From positions 78,438,351 through 78,502,350 of the forward strand of contig NC_079505.1 of the NCBI RefSeq assembly GCF_030052815.1: a stretch of 64,000 bases of DNA, written 5' to 3'. The translations under genes and the position numbers were made by a program. The notes under the pieces were generated by a model. That model had not been told where the DNA came from. It worked only from the letters and a program-made list of their open reading frames with translations, and made no database searches. Positions 49,928 to 60,101 of this stretch are shown in pieces; position 1 is the first letter of the stretch, and every line of letters begins with the position of its first letter. The DNA is from Hevea brasiliensis (Eukaryota > Streptophyta > Magnoliopsida > Malpighiales > Euphorbiaceae).

Positions 49928-50977
49928 CTAGTATTGGGTCTCGGTTATGTAATGCTTCAATCTATGCCCATTGACCTTAAAATTCCCAGATTTTTCACTC
50001 CAAATTTCTATTGCTCCATAAGGGAAAACCTTAGAAACTCTATACGGACCAGTCCACCTTGACTTGAGTTTTCCAGGGAACAATTTTAATCTTGAGTTGA
50101 ACAACAAAACTGAATCACCTTCTTTGAATTCCTTTTTCCTCAGATGCTTATCATGCCAAACTTTAGTTCTTTCTTTGTAAATACGGGCACTTTCATAAGC
50201 ATCCATCCTCAATTCCTCAAGCTCATTAAGTTGTAACACCCTTTTCTCACCAGCTTGCTTAAGATCAAAATTCAAGGTCTGAATGGCCCAATATGCTCTA
50301 TGTTCTAGCTCCACAGGTAAATGACAAGACTTACCATACACCAACCTAAAGGGAGTAGTTCCTATAGGGGTTTTGTAGGCAGTCCTATATGCCCATAAAG
50401 CATCATCTAGTTTGATAGACCAATCTTTCCTAGAATTGTTCACTGTTTTCTCCAAAATATGCTTGAGCTCTCTGTTAGAAATTTCAACTTGTCCTGAAGT
50501 TTGAGGATGGTATGGGGTAGCTATCTTGTGCACTACACCATACTTCCTCATTAAGCTCTCAAATTGCTTATTACAAAAATGGGAACCCCCATCACTAATT
50601 ATAGCCCTAGGAGCTCCAAATCTGCTCAAGACAAATTTCTTCAAGAATTTCACTACCACTCTAGCATCATTAGTTGGAGTTGCAATAGCTTCCACCCACT
50701 TTGACACATAGTCAACCCCAACTAAGATGTATCTATTACCATATGAAGGAGGGAATGGCCCCATAAAATCTATTCCCCAAACATCAAATAATTCCACTTC
50801 AAGAATATTATTTAGGGGCATTTGATCTCTTTTTGACAAATTTCCACTCCTTTGACATTTATCACAATTCAACACAAATTTCCTCACATCCTTAAAAAGA
50901 TTTGGCCAAAAGAAACCAGCTTGCAAAATTTTCTTGTGTCTTAGAGATGCCAAAATGACCTCCATAATCAGAAGCAT
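49928..50977 (-). CDS. Athila integrase, copy B (349 codons open)
   Basis: The zinc-binding CDKCQRSG and the core DDE are visible: [10 protein letters not shown] (first Asp), IISDGGSHF (second Asp) and [11 protein letters not shown] (Glu). The C-terminal part has [15 protein letters not shown]. It is the C-terminal domain of gag-pol, so its own Met is not the true start; the N-terminal HHCC histidines lie in the overlapping frame 51263-50892. All catalytic residues are present, so this part looks functional. Confidence 0.92.
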   Translation of the reverse strand: MLLIMEVILASLRHKKILQAGFFWPNLFKDVRKFVLNCDKCQRSGNLSKRDQMPLNNILEVELFDVWGIDFMGPFPPSYGNRYILVGVDYVSKWVEAIATPTNDARVVVKFLKKFVLSRFGAPRAIISDGGSHFCNKQFESLMRKYGVVHKIATPYHPQTSGQVEISNRELKHILEKTVNNSRKDWSIKLDDALWAYRTAYKTPIGTTPFRLVYGKSCHLPVELEHRAYWAIQTLNFDLKQAGEKRVLQLNELEELRMDAYESARIYKERTKVWHDKHLRKKEFKEGDSVLLFNSRLKLFPGKLKSRWTGPYRVSKVFPYGAIEIWSEKSGNFKVNGHRLKHYITETQY

Positions 50978-51720
50978 GGCAATGATGCAAAATACTTTGT
51001 ACCTCCTCTTCAGGAATACATCTTCTAATTAAACCATCACAACATCTCCTAAAGAGTAAAGGGTCATCCCATCTATAAAACTTCACCTCATGCAAGAACT
51101 TTTTCTTTTGTTGCCATGTCATACCTAGAGGTAAAACTCCACAAGATAGATAATTAACAAAGTATGCATACCAACGTAGTTTAGCAACAAGAGTGAAAAG
51201 TTGGTCATCCAAAAAGAACTCATCAATAGGGATTTCATCCAATTCTTCACCATCCAATTTCAACCTACTAAGATTATCGGTAACTACATTTTCGGCTCCT
51301 TCTTATCTCTAATCTCCAAATCAAACTCTTGTAGCATCGAATCCACCTAATGAGCCTCGGTTTGGCCTCCTTTTCTGAAGCAAATACACGATGGTGCATG
51401 ATCTTAATATATAAGCACCATTGAGTCAAGAATGTAAGGTCTGAACTTTTCCAATGCAAAGACAATTGCCAAAAATTCCTTTTCAGTTGTTGCATAATTT
51501 GTTTGAGCCTCATCCAGTGTTCTACTAGCATAATAAATAGCATAAGCCTTTTTGTCCTTTCTTTGACCAAGAACAGCCCCGATTGCATAGTTGCTAGCAT
51601 CACACATAATTTCAAAAGGTAGGCTCCAATCAGGTGGTTGCATGATTGGTGCGATGATGAGCTTGCTTCAACTGCAAAAGGCATCCAAACACTCTTGGTC
51701 AAATTCAAATGGTGTGTCAT
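50892..51720 (-). pseudogene. Athila RNase H and RNase H-integrase linker, copy B (frameshifted)
   Basis: Fragments 51643-51404 and 51720-51274 hold the RNase H motifs ([31 protein letters not shown]) in shifted frames. 51263-50892 holds the linker and the [11 protein letters not shown] zinc-binding start of integrase. Copy A is open across the RNase H part. Confidence 0.85.
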
Positions 51721-52737
51721 TATTTAACAAATTAGACAAAGGTTTAGCTATTTTAGAAAAATCCTTAATAAAGCGTCTGTAGAACCCGGCATGTCCTAGG
51801 AAACTTCGAATTCCCTTGACATTGGTAGGAGGAGCCATCTTCTCTATCACTTCAACTTTGGCTTTATCAACCTCTATTCCTGTTAGACACCAAATGTCCA
51901 AGCACTATCCCTTCTGAACCATGAAATGACACTTTTCCCGATTTAACACAAGGTCGATATCGCACATCATTGCAAAATTTTAGAAAGGTTAGCCAAGCAT
52001 ATATCAAATGAAGATCCATAAGCAGAAAAATCGTCCATAAAAACCTCCATTATGTCTTCAATGAAATCGAGAAGATTGCCATCATGCACCTCTGAAAAGT
52101 GGTGGTGCATTACACAACCCAAATGGCATCCTTCTATAAGCAAAGGTTCCATATGGACAAGTAAAAGTGGTTTTCTCTTGATCATTTGGATGGATAGGGA
52201 TTTGAAAAAACACGAATATCCATCTAAATAGCAAAAGTAAGAATGCCTAGCTAGTCTTTCCAACATTTGATCAATGAAGGGAAGTGGAAAATGATCTTTT
52301 CTAGTGGCAACATTTAATTTTCGTAATCTATGCACATTCGCCAACTAGTCACCGTTCTAGTGGGAATTAATTCATTATTTTCATTTTTGACCCTTTGTCA
52401 TTCCACCCTTTTTGGGACAACATGTCTTGGGCTCACCCAAATCTTTATGCGAGATGGGATATATGATCCTGCATCAAGCAACTTCAAAATTTCCTTTTTA
52501 ACAACTTCTTTCATATTTGGGTTCAACCTCCTCGATGTTCAATAGATGGTTTACAATTTTCTTCCAAGTGATTCTATGCATGCAAAAGTGTGGGCTTATT
52601 CCCTTAATGTCATCTATGGTGTATCCCAAAACTTTCCTAAATTTTCTCAACACTCTTAACAACTTATCGACTTCTAAAGTACTCAAGTTTGCATTTACAA
52701 TTCTTTGGATAAGTGTTATTAGTGCCAAGAAATTCAT
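51668..52737 (-). pseudogene. Athila reverse transcriptase, copy B (frameshifted)
   Basis: Pieces at 52737-52498, 52344-51967 and 51901-51668 together match the open copy-A frame (4823-5959). The active site VFMDDFSAYG is present in the middle piece. Frame breaks lie at CTG/CAG sites, for example CTG at 5793-5795 of copy A reads CG at 52322-52323, and GGCTGG at 5571-5575 reads GGTGG at 52101. Confidence 0.85.
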
Positions 52738-54305
52738 ACACAGTGAGAAGGAAGTTGCTTAAGTTCTACCTTAGGTGCATCTTCTTCCTTGAATGATGAT
52801 TGCTTAAATTCTGCTTTTTCCTTTTGTGTGAGTTGAAAAACTGGAGCAGAAATGAATGGTGGACTTCCCTCTAAGTGTTGAGTATATGCAGCTACATGAG
52901 GGTTGTCATAGTCTATGCCTCCTCCATGAACCAAACAATTTTCAAGTGGATCTTCTGGATATTTCTTTCTGAAGTGTTCTTCAACCAGCTCATCAATGAT
53001 ATCAACTCTCAAGCAAGTATCAGCTTCAGAATGATGCTTCTTCATAGAGTTATTAATATTGAAAATTAATTGCTCTTCACCAACCCTAAGAGTAAGCTTT
53101 TCTCCTTTCACATCAATCAATGCTCCTGTTGTAGCTAGAAAGGGTCTCCCCAAGATAATTGGAATATTAGAATCTTCCTCCATGTCCAAGATGACAAAGT
53201 CAACAGGTATGTAGAACTTTCCAACCTTCAGGGGCACATTCTCCAAAATCCCTTCAGGATACTTGATTGTTCTGTCAGCTAACTGAAGAGAAATGTGGGT
53301 TGGCTTTAGATCTCCCATGTTGAGCTTCTCATAGATAGAAAGGGGCATAAGGCTAACACTAGCCCCTAAATCACATAGAGCTTTTGTAGAACAAGATTCT
53401 CCAATGTGGCATGGAATTGAAAAACTCCCTGGATCCTTAAGCTTTGGAGAAAGTTTCCTTTGGAGGATAGCACTACATTCTTCTGTCAAAGCTACAGTTT
53501 CATCATCTTCAAGTTTTCTCTTGTTTGAGAGAATTTCTTTCAAGAATTTTGCATAAGAGGGCATTTGTGAAAGAGCATCAACAAAAGGCACATTTATGTA
53601 AAGTTTCTTCAAAACCTCTAAGAACTTCCCAAATTGCCTATCAAGCTTGGCTTTGTGAAATCTTTGTGGAAAGGGAAGTTGTGGCTTGTAGGGCCTGGGA
53701 GGTATATACTTCTCTTTGTCTTCAAATTTCTCCTTACATTTTTCTGCACTCTCTTGTTTTTCACTCTCATCAGTTCCTTTTTCATTTTCTCTCTTCTCAC
53801 TGTTTTCACTCTTCTCATCATTTATAACTTTACCACTTCTTAAAGTAATAGCTTGACAATGCTCTCTTGGATTTTCTGGTTGACTTGGAAGCTTTCCAAA
53901 AGATTTGGCACTTGAGGAAGATGCTTGTTGTGCAATCTGGTTTTCCAAAGATTCATTGTGTGTTTGCATTTGTTCCAGCCTTGCTTTCACCTCTCTCATC
54001 TCCTCATCATGCTTATTTTGGTTGGCAAGAATGCATTGCAATAAAGCTTGATGGTGGAATTTCGTTCTTCTTTGTTTTGGTGGAGGGTTCATATTTTTCT
54101 GCTGAAAATTGGGCAATGGTTGCCTATTTTGCGATATGGAACTTGACTCTGCTGTTGTGGTTGAAAATTCGATTTTGAACTTGATTTTGCTGATTGCCCC
54201 ATGAAAAGTTGGGATGATTCCTCCAATTTGGATTGTAAGTTTGAGAATAAGGATTCCCCATTTGCTTGTTTCCATAATTACCAACATATGCCGCTTGTTC
54301 TCCAT
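52734..54305 (-). CDS. Athila protease region, copy B (523 codons open)
   Basis: Begins in the gag C-terminus (coiled-coil-like EEMREVKARLEQMQTHNESL), then a highly charged Glu/Lys linker, then the aspartic protease with ALCDLGASVSLMPLS and IILGRPFLATTGAL. The frame is open for 523 codons, whereas copy A needs several frames. As part of gag-pol its start is not a true initiation site. Confidence 0.9.
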   Translation of the reverse strand: MENKRHMLVIMETSKWGILILKLTIQIGGIIPTFHGAISKIKFKIEFSTTTAESSSISQNRQPLPNFQQKNMNPPPKQRRTKFHHQALLQCILANQNKHDEEMREVKARLEQMQTHNESLENQIAQQASSSSAKSFGKLPSQPENPREHCQAITLRSGKVINDEKSENSEKRENEKGTDESEKQESAEKCKEKFEDKEKYIPPRPYKPQLPFPQRFHKAKLDRQFGKFLEVLKKLYINVPFVDALSQMPSYAKFLKEILSNKRKLEDDETVALTEECSAILQRKLSPKLKDPGSFSIPCHIGESCSTKALCDLGASVSLMPLSIYEKLNMGDLKPTHISLQLADRTIKYPEGILENVPLKVGKFYIPVDFVILDMEEDSNIPIILGRPFLATTGALIDVKGEKLTLRVGEEQLIFNINNSMKKHHSEADTCLRVDIIDELVEEHFRKKYPEDPLENCLVHGGGIDYDNPHVAAYTQHLEGSPPFISAPVFQLTQKEKAEFKQSSFKEEDAPKVELKQLPSHCV

Positions 54306-55380
54306 AATCTACTCCACAGCTGGTAGTTTCCTCTGCATAAGCCACTTGTTGTGAACTTCCAGCTGATGATGTTGAACTAACCAACATACTCAAATCTTCC
54401 ATCTTCTTAGCAAGGACATTTGTAAGTGCATCAAACTTTGCATTAATCATGTTGAATGGATCAAGATCATACATTCCAGTGACTTGCCTTTTACGAGTTG
54501 GGTGGTCCTCTTGGACTACTCCAAAGATGAGTATTCTTTGCAATTTTCTCTAATAACTCATAAGCTTCATCTTCATGCTTTATAATAAATTCTCCTCCTG
54601 TTTGAGCATCAATAATTCCTCTGATTGCAGGAGTGACATTTGTGTAGAAATTCTGATTTATCATCCATTTTGGAATGGCATGATGTGGGCATAATCTCTC
54701 TAATTCCTTCCATCTCATCCATGATTCATAGAGAGTTTCATCTTCTCTTGGTCTGAAAGCTGTCATTTGATTCCTCAGCTCTTGAGTTTTTCCAGGTGGA
54801 AAATATTGTGCAAGAAATGCATCAGTTAGTTGCTCCCAATTTGTAATGGAGTTGTGAGGTAAAGAATCAAGCCAATCCAATGCTCTATCTTTCAAAGAGA
54901 ATGGGAATAGCTTCAATCTTGCTGCATCATCAGACACTCCAGGTTGTTTTTGCATGTCGCAAATCATAGCAAACTTCTTCAGGTGTGTGTGTGGATTTTC
55001 AGAAGGATGTCCTCCAAATTGAGAGTTTTGGATCATTTGAAGAACTCCAAAATCCATTTTGTAACTGTTCGCATCAATCCTTGGTCTTGCTATGCTCTCT
55101 CTCAAGTCATCAAAACGAGGAAAAGCATGATCCATCATACTTCCCCTAGGCACGTTTGCATTAACAACTTCTTCCCTTGGGCTTCATTTTCATTGTTTTG
55201 ACCATTTCCAGCATTACCAACACCAATTCTAATTCTTTCATCACCATATCCGCTTCTAATTCAGTTTCTCTCAAGCTTCCTTCCTTCTTCCGGTTTCTTT
55301 CTTGTTGGCCTTACAAAATTTCTCAATTTCAGGATTAAACAAGAAGGTTGTGTCACTTGAGCTTCTAGCTCTTCTCATAA
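54124..55380 (-). pseudogene. Athila gag, copy B (largely open, one or two shifts)
   Basis: 55153-54491 carries the retrotransposon-gag domain (FPFSLKDRALDWLDSLP, ESWMRWKELERLCPHH). 54543-54124 carries the downstream NPNWRNHPNFSWGNQQ block. The N-terminal MRRARSSSDTT segment starts near 55378 in another frame. No CCHC zinc knuckle is seen. Confidence 0.88.
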
Positions 55381-55486
55381 AAGATTAAAGTACCTGAAAA
55401 AGAACAAACAAACACAAAATGAAAAGAAAAAAAATATAAAAATAAAAACAAATAAAATAATCAAGAATTCAATCTTAAACAAACAA

Positions 55487-55503
55487 CTCCCAAGAACGCG
55501 CCA
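55487..55503 (-). promoter_or_regulatory. Primer binding site (tRNA-Asp-like)
   Basis: The minus strand reads TGGCGCGTTCTTGGGAG just inside the 5' LTR. It is an imperfect match to the complement of the plant tRNA-Asp 3' end, the usual Athila/Tat primer. Copy A has a different imperfect version at about 8927-8941, so the original was probably a better match. Confidence 0.7.
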
Positions 55504-55509
55504 AAAACT

Positions 55510-57114
55510 TGATGCGTCCCAACCGCAAGTGCACGGGTCGCATAAGTAGTATAGAAAATATCGATCCCACGAGGAGTTGTGTTAATGATTGAATTTTCGA
55601 TATAAAAGTTGACTAAATTGAAGTATTTATGAGATTAAGTAATGAATTAATGGGTAATGGAGTATGAAATCTAAATGTGCATATTTAATATTCCATTCAA
55701 CAATGTATTAATTAAACTAAAATTGCATCAAATAGAAATAAGCAAGTTCAAATATGGCAATATTTAAAATGGCAAATGATTAAATTTGATTAGAAATTAA
55801 CAATGGTAAAAGGTGATTAGGAGTTCGGGATTTCATATTCGAGCTATTCAGGATTTTAAATTGGTTGTCCAATCTTATGAAACTTATGAGTTTTAAGGAG
55901 ATTAATTCTTAAATCCTTTGAATTCCCTTTCGAGTGAGACAAAGAGTGCCTTAATCAAACTAATCCTACTTTCGTGGAGTTAGAATTAATTAAGACCCAT
56001 TAAGCTCCTTAATTAATCTGTAAATCCTCTTAATCATTAGCCTATTTCTAGGTCTAAGTTAATTAAGTCCAATTTCCTGATTATCTATCACAAGGCCTTC
56101 TCCTTTCGGTGCTTCAACCATGGATTAAGAACATTACTCAATGGGATCCTACATTAAGCATGTCATTAAGCATACAAGAAATGAATAAAACTCATTAAGA
56201 CCACAAAATATGGATTACCCAATCAAAATCCACAAAATATCTCAAATATTACAACCCTTACTCCAGAATCAAAAGTAAACTACTCACTATCCATAATGCT
56301 TACAAGATATGATGAGTTTAAATGGAAATAAAGCTTTAATCTAAGCTAAGAAGTAAGTAATTAAACACTAGAAATGTAGAAAAGTGTAAAGAAAGAAAGA
56401 AATCTGCAAATCTTAGTTGAAAATGGTGTGGAAGGTGAAAATGACTCCTCAAATTCTGCTTAGCCTCCTCCTTTCTTTCTTTGCTCCTTGCCCCCTCTTT
56501 AAAATGAGAAAATGGGACTATTTATAGCATTTTTCTGACATGGAGCCCTAAAATAGTATGTTCTAGGAGGAATACATTAAGGGAATCTTCTGCCAGCTCA
56601 TTAATGAACTCTTTATGGGACTGCATAAGTGGGTGCATAAGTTATCTGATCCCTTATGCGATTTTACTGGTTCTGGTCACTTATGCGGTTGCATGACTTA
56701 GTGCATAGGTTATGCACAAATTCGTGAATGTGCATAAGGGAGGTGAGAATGTGCATAAGCTATGCTGTCTCCTTATGCACATTTCGCCGGTTCGAGCAGT
56801 GATCTTCCTCCTTATGCAGAACTGCATAGCTTATGCGGCAAGTTATGCACAGTTTGGTCCATGCATATTTCAGCTTGAAAACTTGTTTTTGGCATCTTTT
56901 TGCTGTAGAAGACACTCCTCAATGGCAAAATTCTCTTTAGTCCTTCAAAAACACCATTTTTCCTACAAAACAAAGCAAAAATTACAAATTAATCCAAAGT
57001 TGACAATTATGGAAAACTAACTAAATAACTAATGAAATTAGCTAAAAATGACTAATAACCAAATAAAATGATTGTGAAATTAGACCTAAATGACTATGCA
57101 AAATATGTGCATCA
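55510..57114 (-). repeat. 5' LTR of Athila copy B
   Basis: 1605 bp, ends TG...CA. On the minus strand the palindrome cluster (about 56870-56623) lies 240-490 bases into the LTR, upstream of the TATA box, as expected for U3 regulatory DNA. Confidence 0.95.
56518..56527 (-). promoter_or_regulatory. LTR promoter TATA box
   Basis: The minus strand reads CTATAAATAG, about 590 bases into the 5' LTR. The same site is kept in the 3' LTR (43581-43590) and, altered, in copy A (9951-9960). Transcription of the element should start about 30 bases further on. Confidence 0.7.
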
Positions 57115-57119
57115 GATCT

Positions 57120-58490
57120 CTAGAGCTAAACCCAAGTAGATCCATCTTCATCCCTTTCTAAAATTAGCACCGACCTTCATGTAAAAGAAAATCCAACAAA
57201 GTCTATTTACAGCCCTGTCCAGAGGTGGGAATAGAAAGACTCACTCTTTAGGCAGAGAAGAAAGCTGTCCCCTGTCCGAAAAGGGCAACTGAAGGCCATC
57301 GAGTGCCAGAAAGGAACGACTGAACCGCAAGAAAGACACAAATTTGAGAGAAATCTCTATCTAAAGTTTCTCCCTTTAAGGAAATTGTAGCAAAGCAGCA
57401 TGTACAATTGGCTTAATAATTAGGACCCTGAATTTGAAATTTCATAATCTTGGCTAATGTTCATTAATTAGACATGTCTCTTTAACTAAGCTAAAGTATT
57501 TAAGAATTATCGTCATCACATTGTATTATTTCTCCATTCCATTCAAGTTTTAGTTCAGCAACGCAAGGTAATTATTCTCTCTCCTTGAACCAACTAATTT
57601 AACATTCCTAATTCAACCATAAATTGGTATTATCCTCCATTTTCGACTCCAATTCATTCCACACTCACAAACCAACTCTGGTCACTTCAATTGAAAAATT
57701 CAACCTTGACTCAGCATAAAAATAATACTTAAAAAAATTTCTTAAAGAATAAATTCTTGGCATAAGTCACTTTCATAAAAAAGAATTAGAGCTCAGAATA
57801 CTCAAACATAAGCAAAGAAACATAATTTTCCGTTGACTGGAACGTGAATGGAACTCCACCAAAATTGAGTGAATTGATGGCTGAAACTACAGGTCTCCAA
57901 AATTTCAATTCATTTTTTTTTTTTGGGCGTTGATGATCTAGCCAAAATCAACAGCGGCACGAGAGACGAGCTTCTTTGGTGTTTCGAGGATATGCGAGGA
58001 AATTGGCCTTGGGCTTCGCTGTCACCATGGCAGTGAGAAATCGAAGCCACAATCCCATTTCTGTTCAAATTTTCAGTCGACATAGATGAGTGAAAAAGAT
58101 TTTAGCATGGCGCGTTGGCACTAAATGATCGAAATTATTATGTCCCTATAAATATGTGAACTGATTAAACGTAATAAAGATGTATTTAAACTTATTAAAA
58201 GAAATTAATTAATGTCAAACGATTTGCTCTGGTACTTATATGAAGGAAATGAGATGAGATGGGAGACCGAAGGAAAGTAAAGTTAATCCCAAGACATTAT
58301 TTCCCGGAAAATTCTTGCCAGAAAAACAATCCCAGGAGTGATGACATATTCTCATTCTCCGCAGAGTACCCAGCAAGTTAAAAGGTCGATCGTATTCATA
58401 GAAATTTAGCAACATATATTGAAAAATGGCTTCATACACAACTTGGTACGGGGGCAGCACCATTGTTGCACAATAAAATTATAACTAGAC
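57120..58490. other. Right half of the interrupted sequence and intergenic DNA
   Basis: 57120 to about 57400 continues the sequence at 42058-42574. The remainder is ordinary intergenic DNA with a GC-richer block at about 57940-58070 that I cannot identify. It includes the 3' end region of the minus-strand gene at 58491. Confidence 0.5.
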
Positions 58491-58987
58491 CTAGTTGTAG
58501 TCTGGGGGACTATAATCGTGCTCCGGTGGGGAATAGTTGTATTGAGTGGATGGTTGGTTTCCACCTCCACCGCCGCCATCACCTGCATCTTGACTATTTC
58601 CATTTCCACCAGATCCATATTCCACCCTAGTGACTGCGGTTGGAGGTGGCATTACGACTGTCCCAGAAGGAGAACTACCGCCAGTGGCTGAACCGGCATG
58701 AGGCGATTCACTTCCATGGAGTCCAGTTTTGCTTGGTCCTTTGCTTTGGTTGTATCCAGTCGAATTATTGTTAGTCGTACCTGGACAGAGCACCATTTTA
58801 GGACAACAGATTCATGCATACGTAGTGCAAGATATTGGCAATTTAAAGAATGAATTGAACAATGCTTACCGTTTTGAGGAATATCCTCTAGGATCCTTAT
58901 TGAAGCCAGACCCTGCGGAATGGTGTGGAGGACTACAACTAGGACGAAGCAGCAAATGATTAGGAGGGAAGAAATCTTGACTACCAT
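58491..58987 (-). CDS. Small secreted Gly/Pro/Ser-rich protein with Tyr-rich C-terminus (two exons, 135 aa)
   Basis: Exon 1 58987-58870 and exon 2 58780-58491 join at a phase-1 GT-AG intron of 89 bp, giving IPQNGTTNNNSTGYN across the junction. Residues 1-28 form a clear signal peptide (hydrophobic core SLLIICCFVLVVVL, cleavage probably after GLAS). The mature part has no Cys, a Gly run (GGGGGG) and ends NYSPPEHDYSPPDYN. Two Asp-Tyr pairs and a final Asn are reminiscent of Tyr-sulfated plant peptide precursors (RGF, PSY and CIF families), but YSPP repeats also occur in extensin-like wall proteins. I do not recognise the family. A TATA-like sequence lies at 59021-59030. Confidence 0.75.
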
Positions 58988-59498
58988 TGTATGCCTTCTA
59001 CTTCTAGTTCTTGCAAATTCTTAATATATTTGCCAATGCTCATGGAAGTTGTCCACAATTCAATTTTATATGCAAAGGTTAATAATATACTGCACTTATA
59101 CACTTACTTATGGGACCAAGGGAGATTCACATCAACCCATTATTTAGCAATGAGTGCAAGCAAGAAGCTTCTAATGAAACAAAGGCATATCGGTTTTTCT
59201 TACCAGGTTGCGGACCGAAAGGGGAAAATACAAAGACTTGACCCCTCCGTCATTTAAGCCTTGCTCAAGGGTTTGAACATGTATTCACTGCATGAATGGT
59301 GGGAAGTCCTCATTCACTCTTGAAAATGACTTCTGCAAGAGCAAGATTTTATTTATTTATTTATTTTGGTTTAGATGGAAGCATATATGAAATCGTAATG
59401 ATCTTACACTACGACTTCAATATCAGACTTTGTCATCAATTTGTTAAAATTTCTTTTAATATTTTCTAGAACTATGGGCATCCATTATAATTATTAAT
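58988..59498. other. Promoter side of the secreted-protein gene
   Basis: Includes a TATA-like AATATATTAA on the minus strand (59021-59030), giving a very short leader. No other feature. Confidence 0.45.
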
Positions 59499-60101
59499 GT
59501 TATTAAACTTGGTTCAAAAGTTGATCGAGTTAATGAGTCAATGATTTAATCAGTAAATTAATGATTTAACTAATGAATCATTAAAATTTAATTAAATATA
59601 TTAATTAAATATAAAACCTATTAATATAAATAAATATAATTAATTAAAATTTTAATTATTTAAAATAAAACTTTAACATTTATTAAGTTATATTTAATAA
59701 AATTTAATAGTGATTTTAAATTTCATATTAAAATATTTAAGTGACATGATGCATAAAACTTTCTATAAATGTATACTTATCTTTTTAATATTTATGAAAT
59801 ATTAATTATATGTTCAAAATATTAAAATAAAAAAACACATAACCATTAAGTTAGCTTAATAAATTTTAATTTTAAAGACTTTTTATGAAATTTTGAATTC
59901 AATTCTCCATACTAACACTAAAAAAAAAAATTGAATAATTGAACCGACTGGATCAATTGGATTATACTAATTCAACTATTGAGTCGACCGAATCACTCTA
60001 GGTCTATTCATTATCTAGTTCAATTACAAATTTAGACTAATCTGAAGATTGATTCATTTATTCACTAGTTCCACCCACCGGTTTTGACTGAGTTTAATAA
60101 C
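59499..60101. mobile_element. Degenerate MITE with about 20-bp inverted ends (603 bp)
   Basis: The left end reads GTTATTAAACTTGGTTCAAA. The reverse complement of the right end reads GTTATTAAACTCAGTCAAAA. The interior is rich in TCAATTGGATT and ACCGG words. No clear target duplication; superfamily undecided. Confidence 0.55.

Larger units (their letters stand above)
42580..57114 (-). mobile_element. Complete Athila-like Ty3/gypsy retrotransposon, copy B (14.5 kb)
   Basis: Bounded by two LTRs (55510-57114 is 5' and 42580-44173 is 3' in the element's direction) and an exact 5-bp target duplication, GATCT, at 42575-42579 and 57115-57119. The internal order is primer site, gag, protease, RT/RNase H, integrase, repeat array, ATHILA-type ORF, a long untranslated part with two hairpin/polypurine modules, polypurine tract. 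The two LTRs are nearly identical apart from differences concentrated at CAG/CTG and homopolymers, indicating a young insertion. Its large size and extra ORF fit the Athila lineage. Confidence 0.95.
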
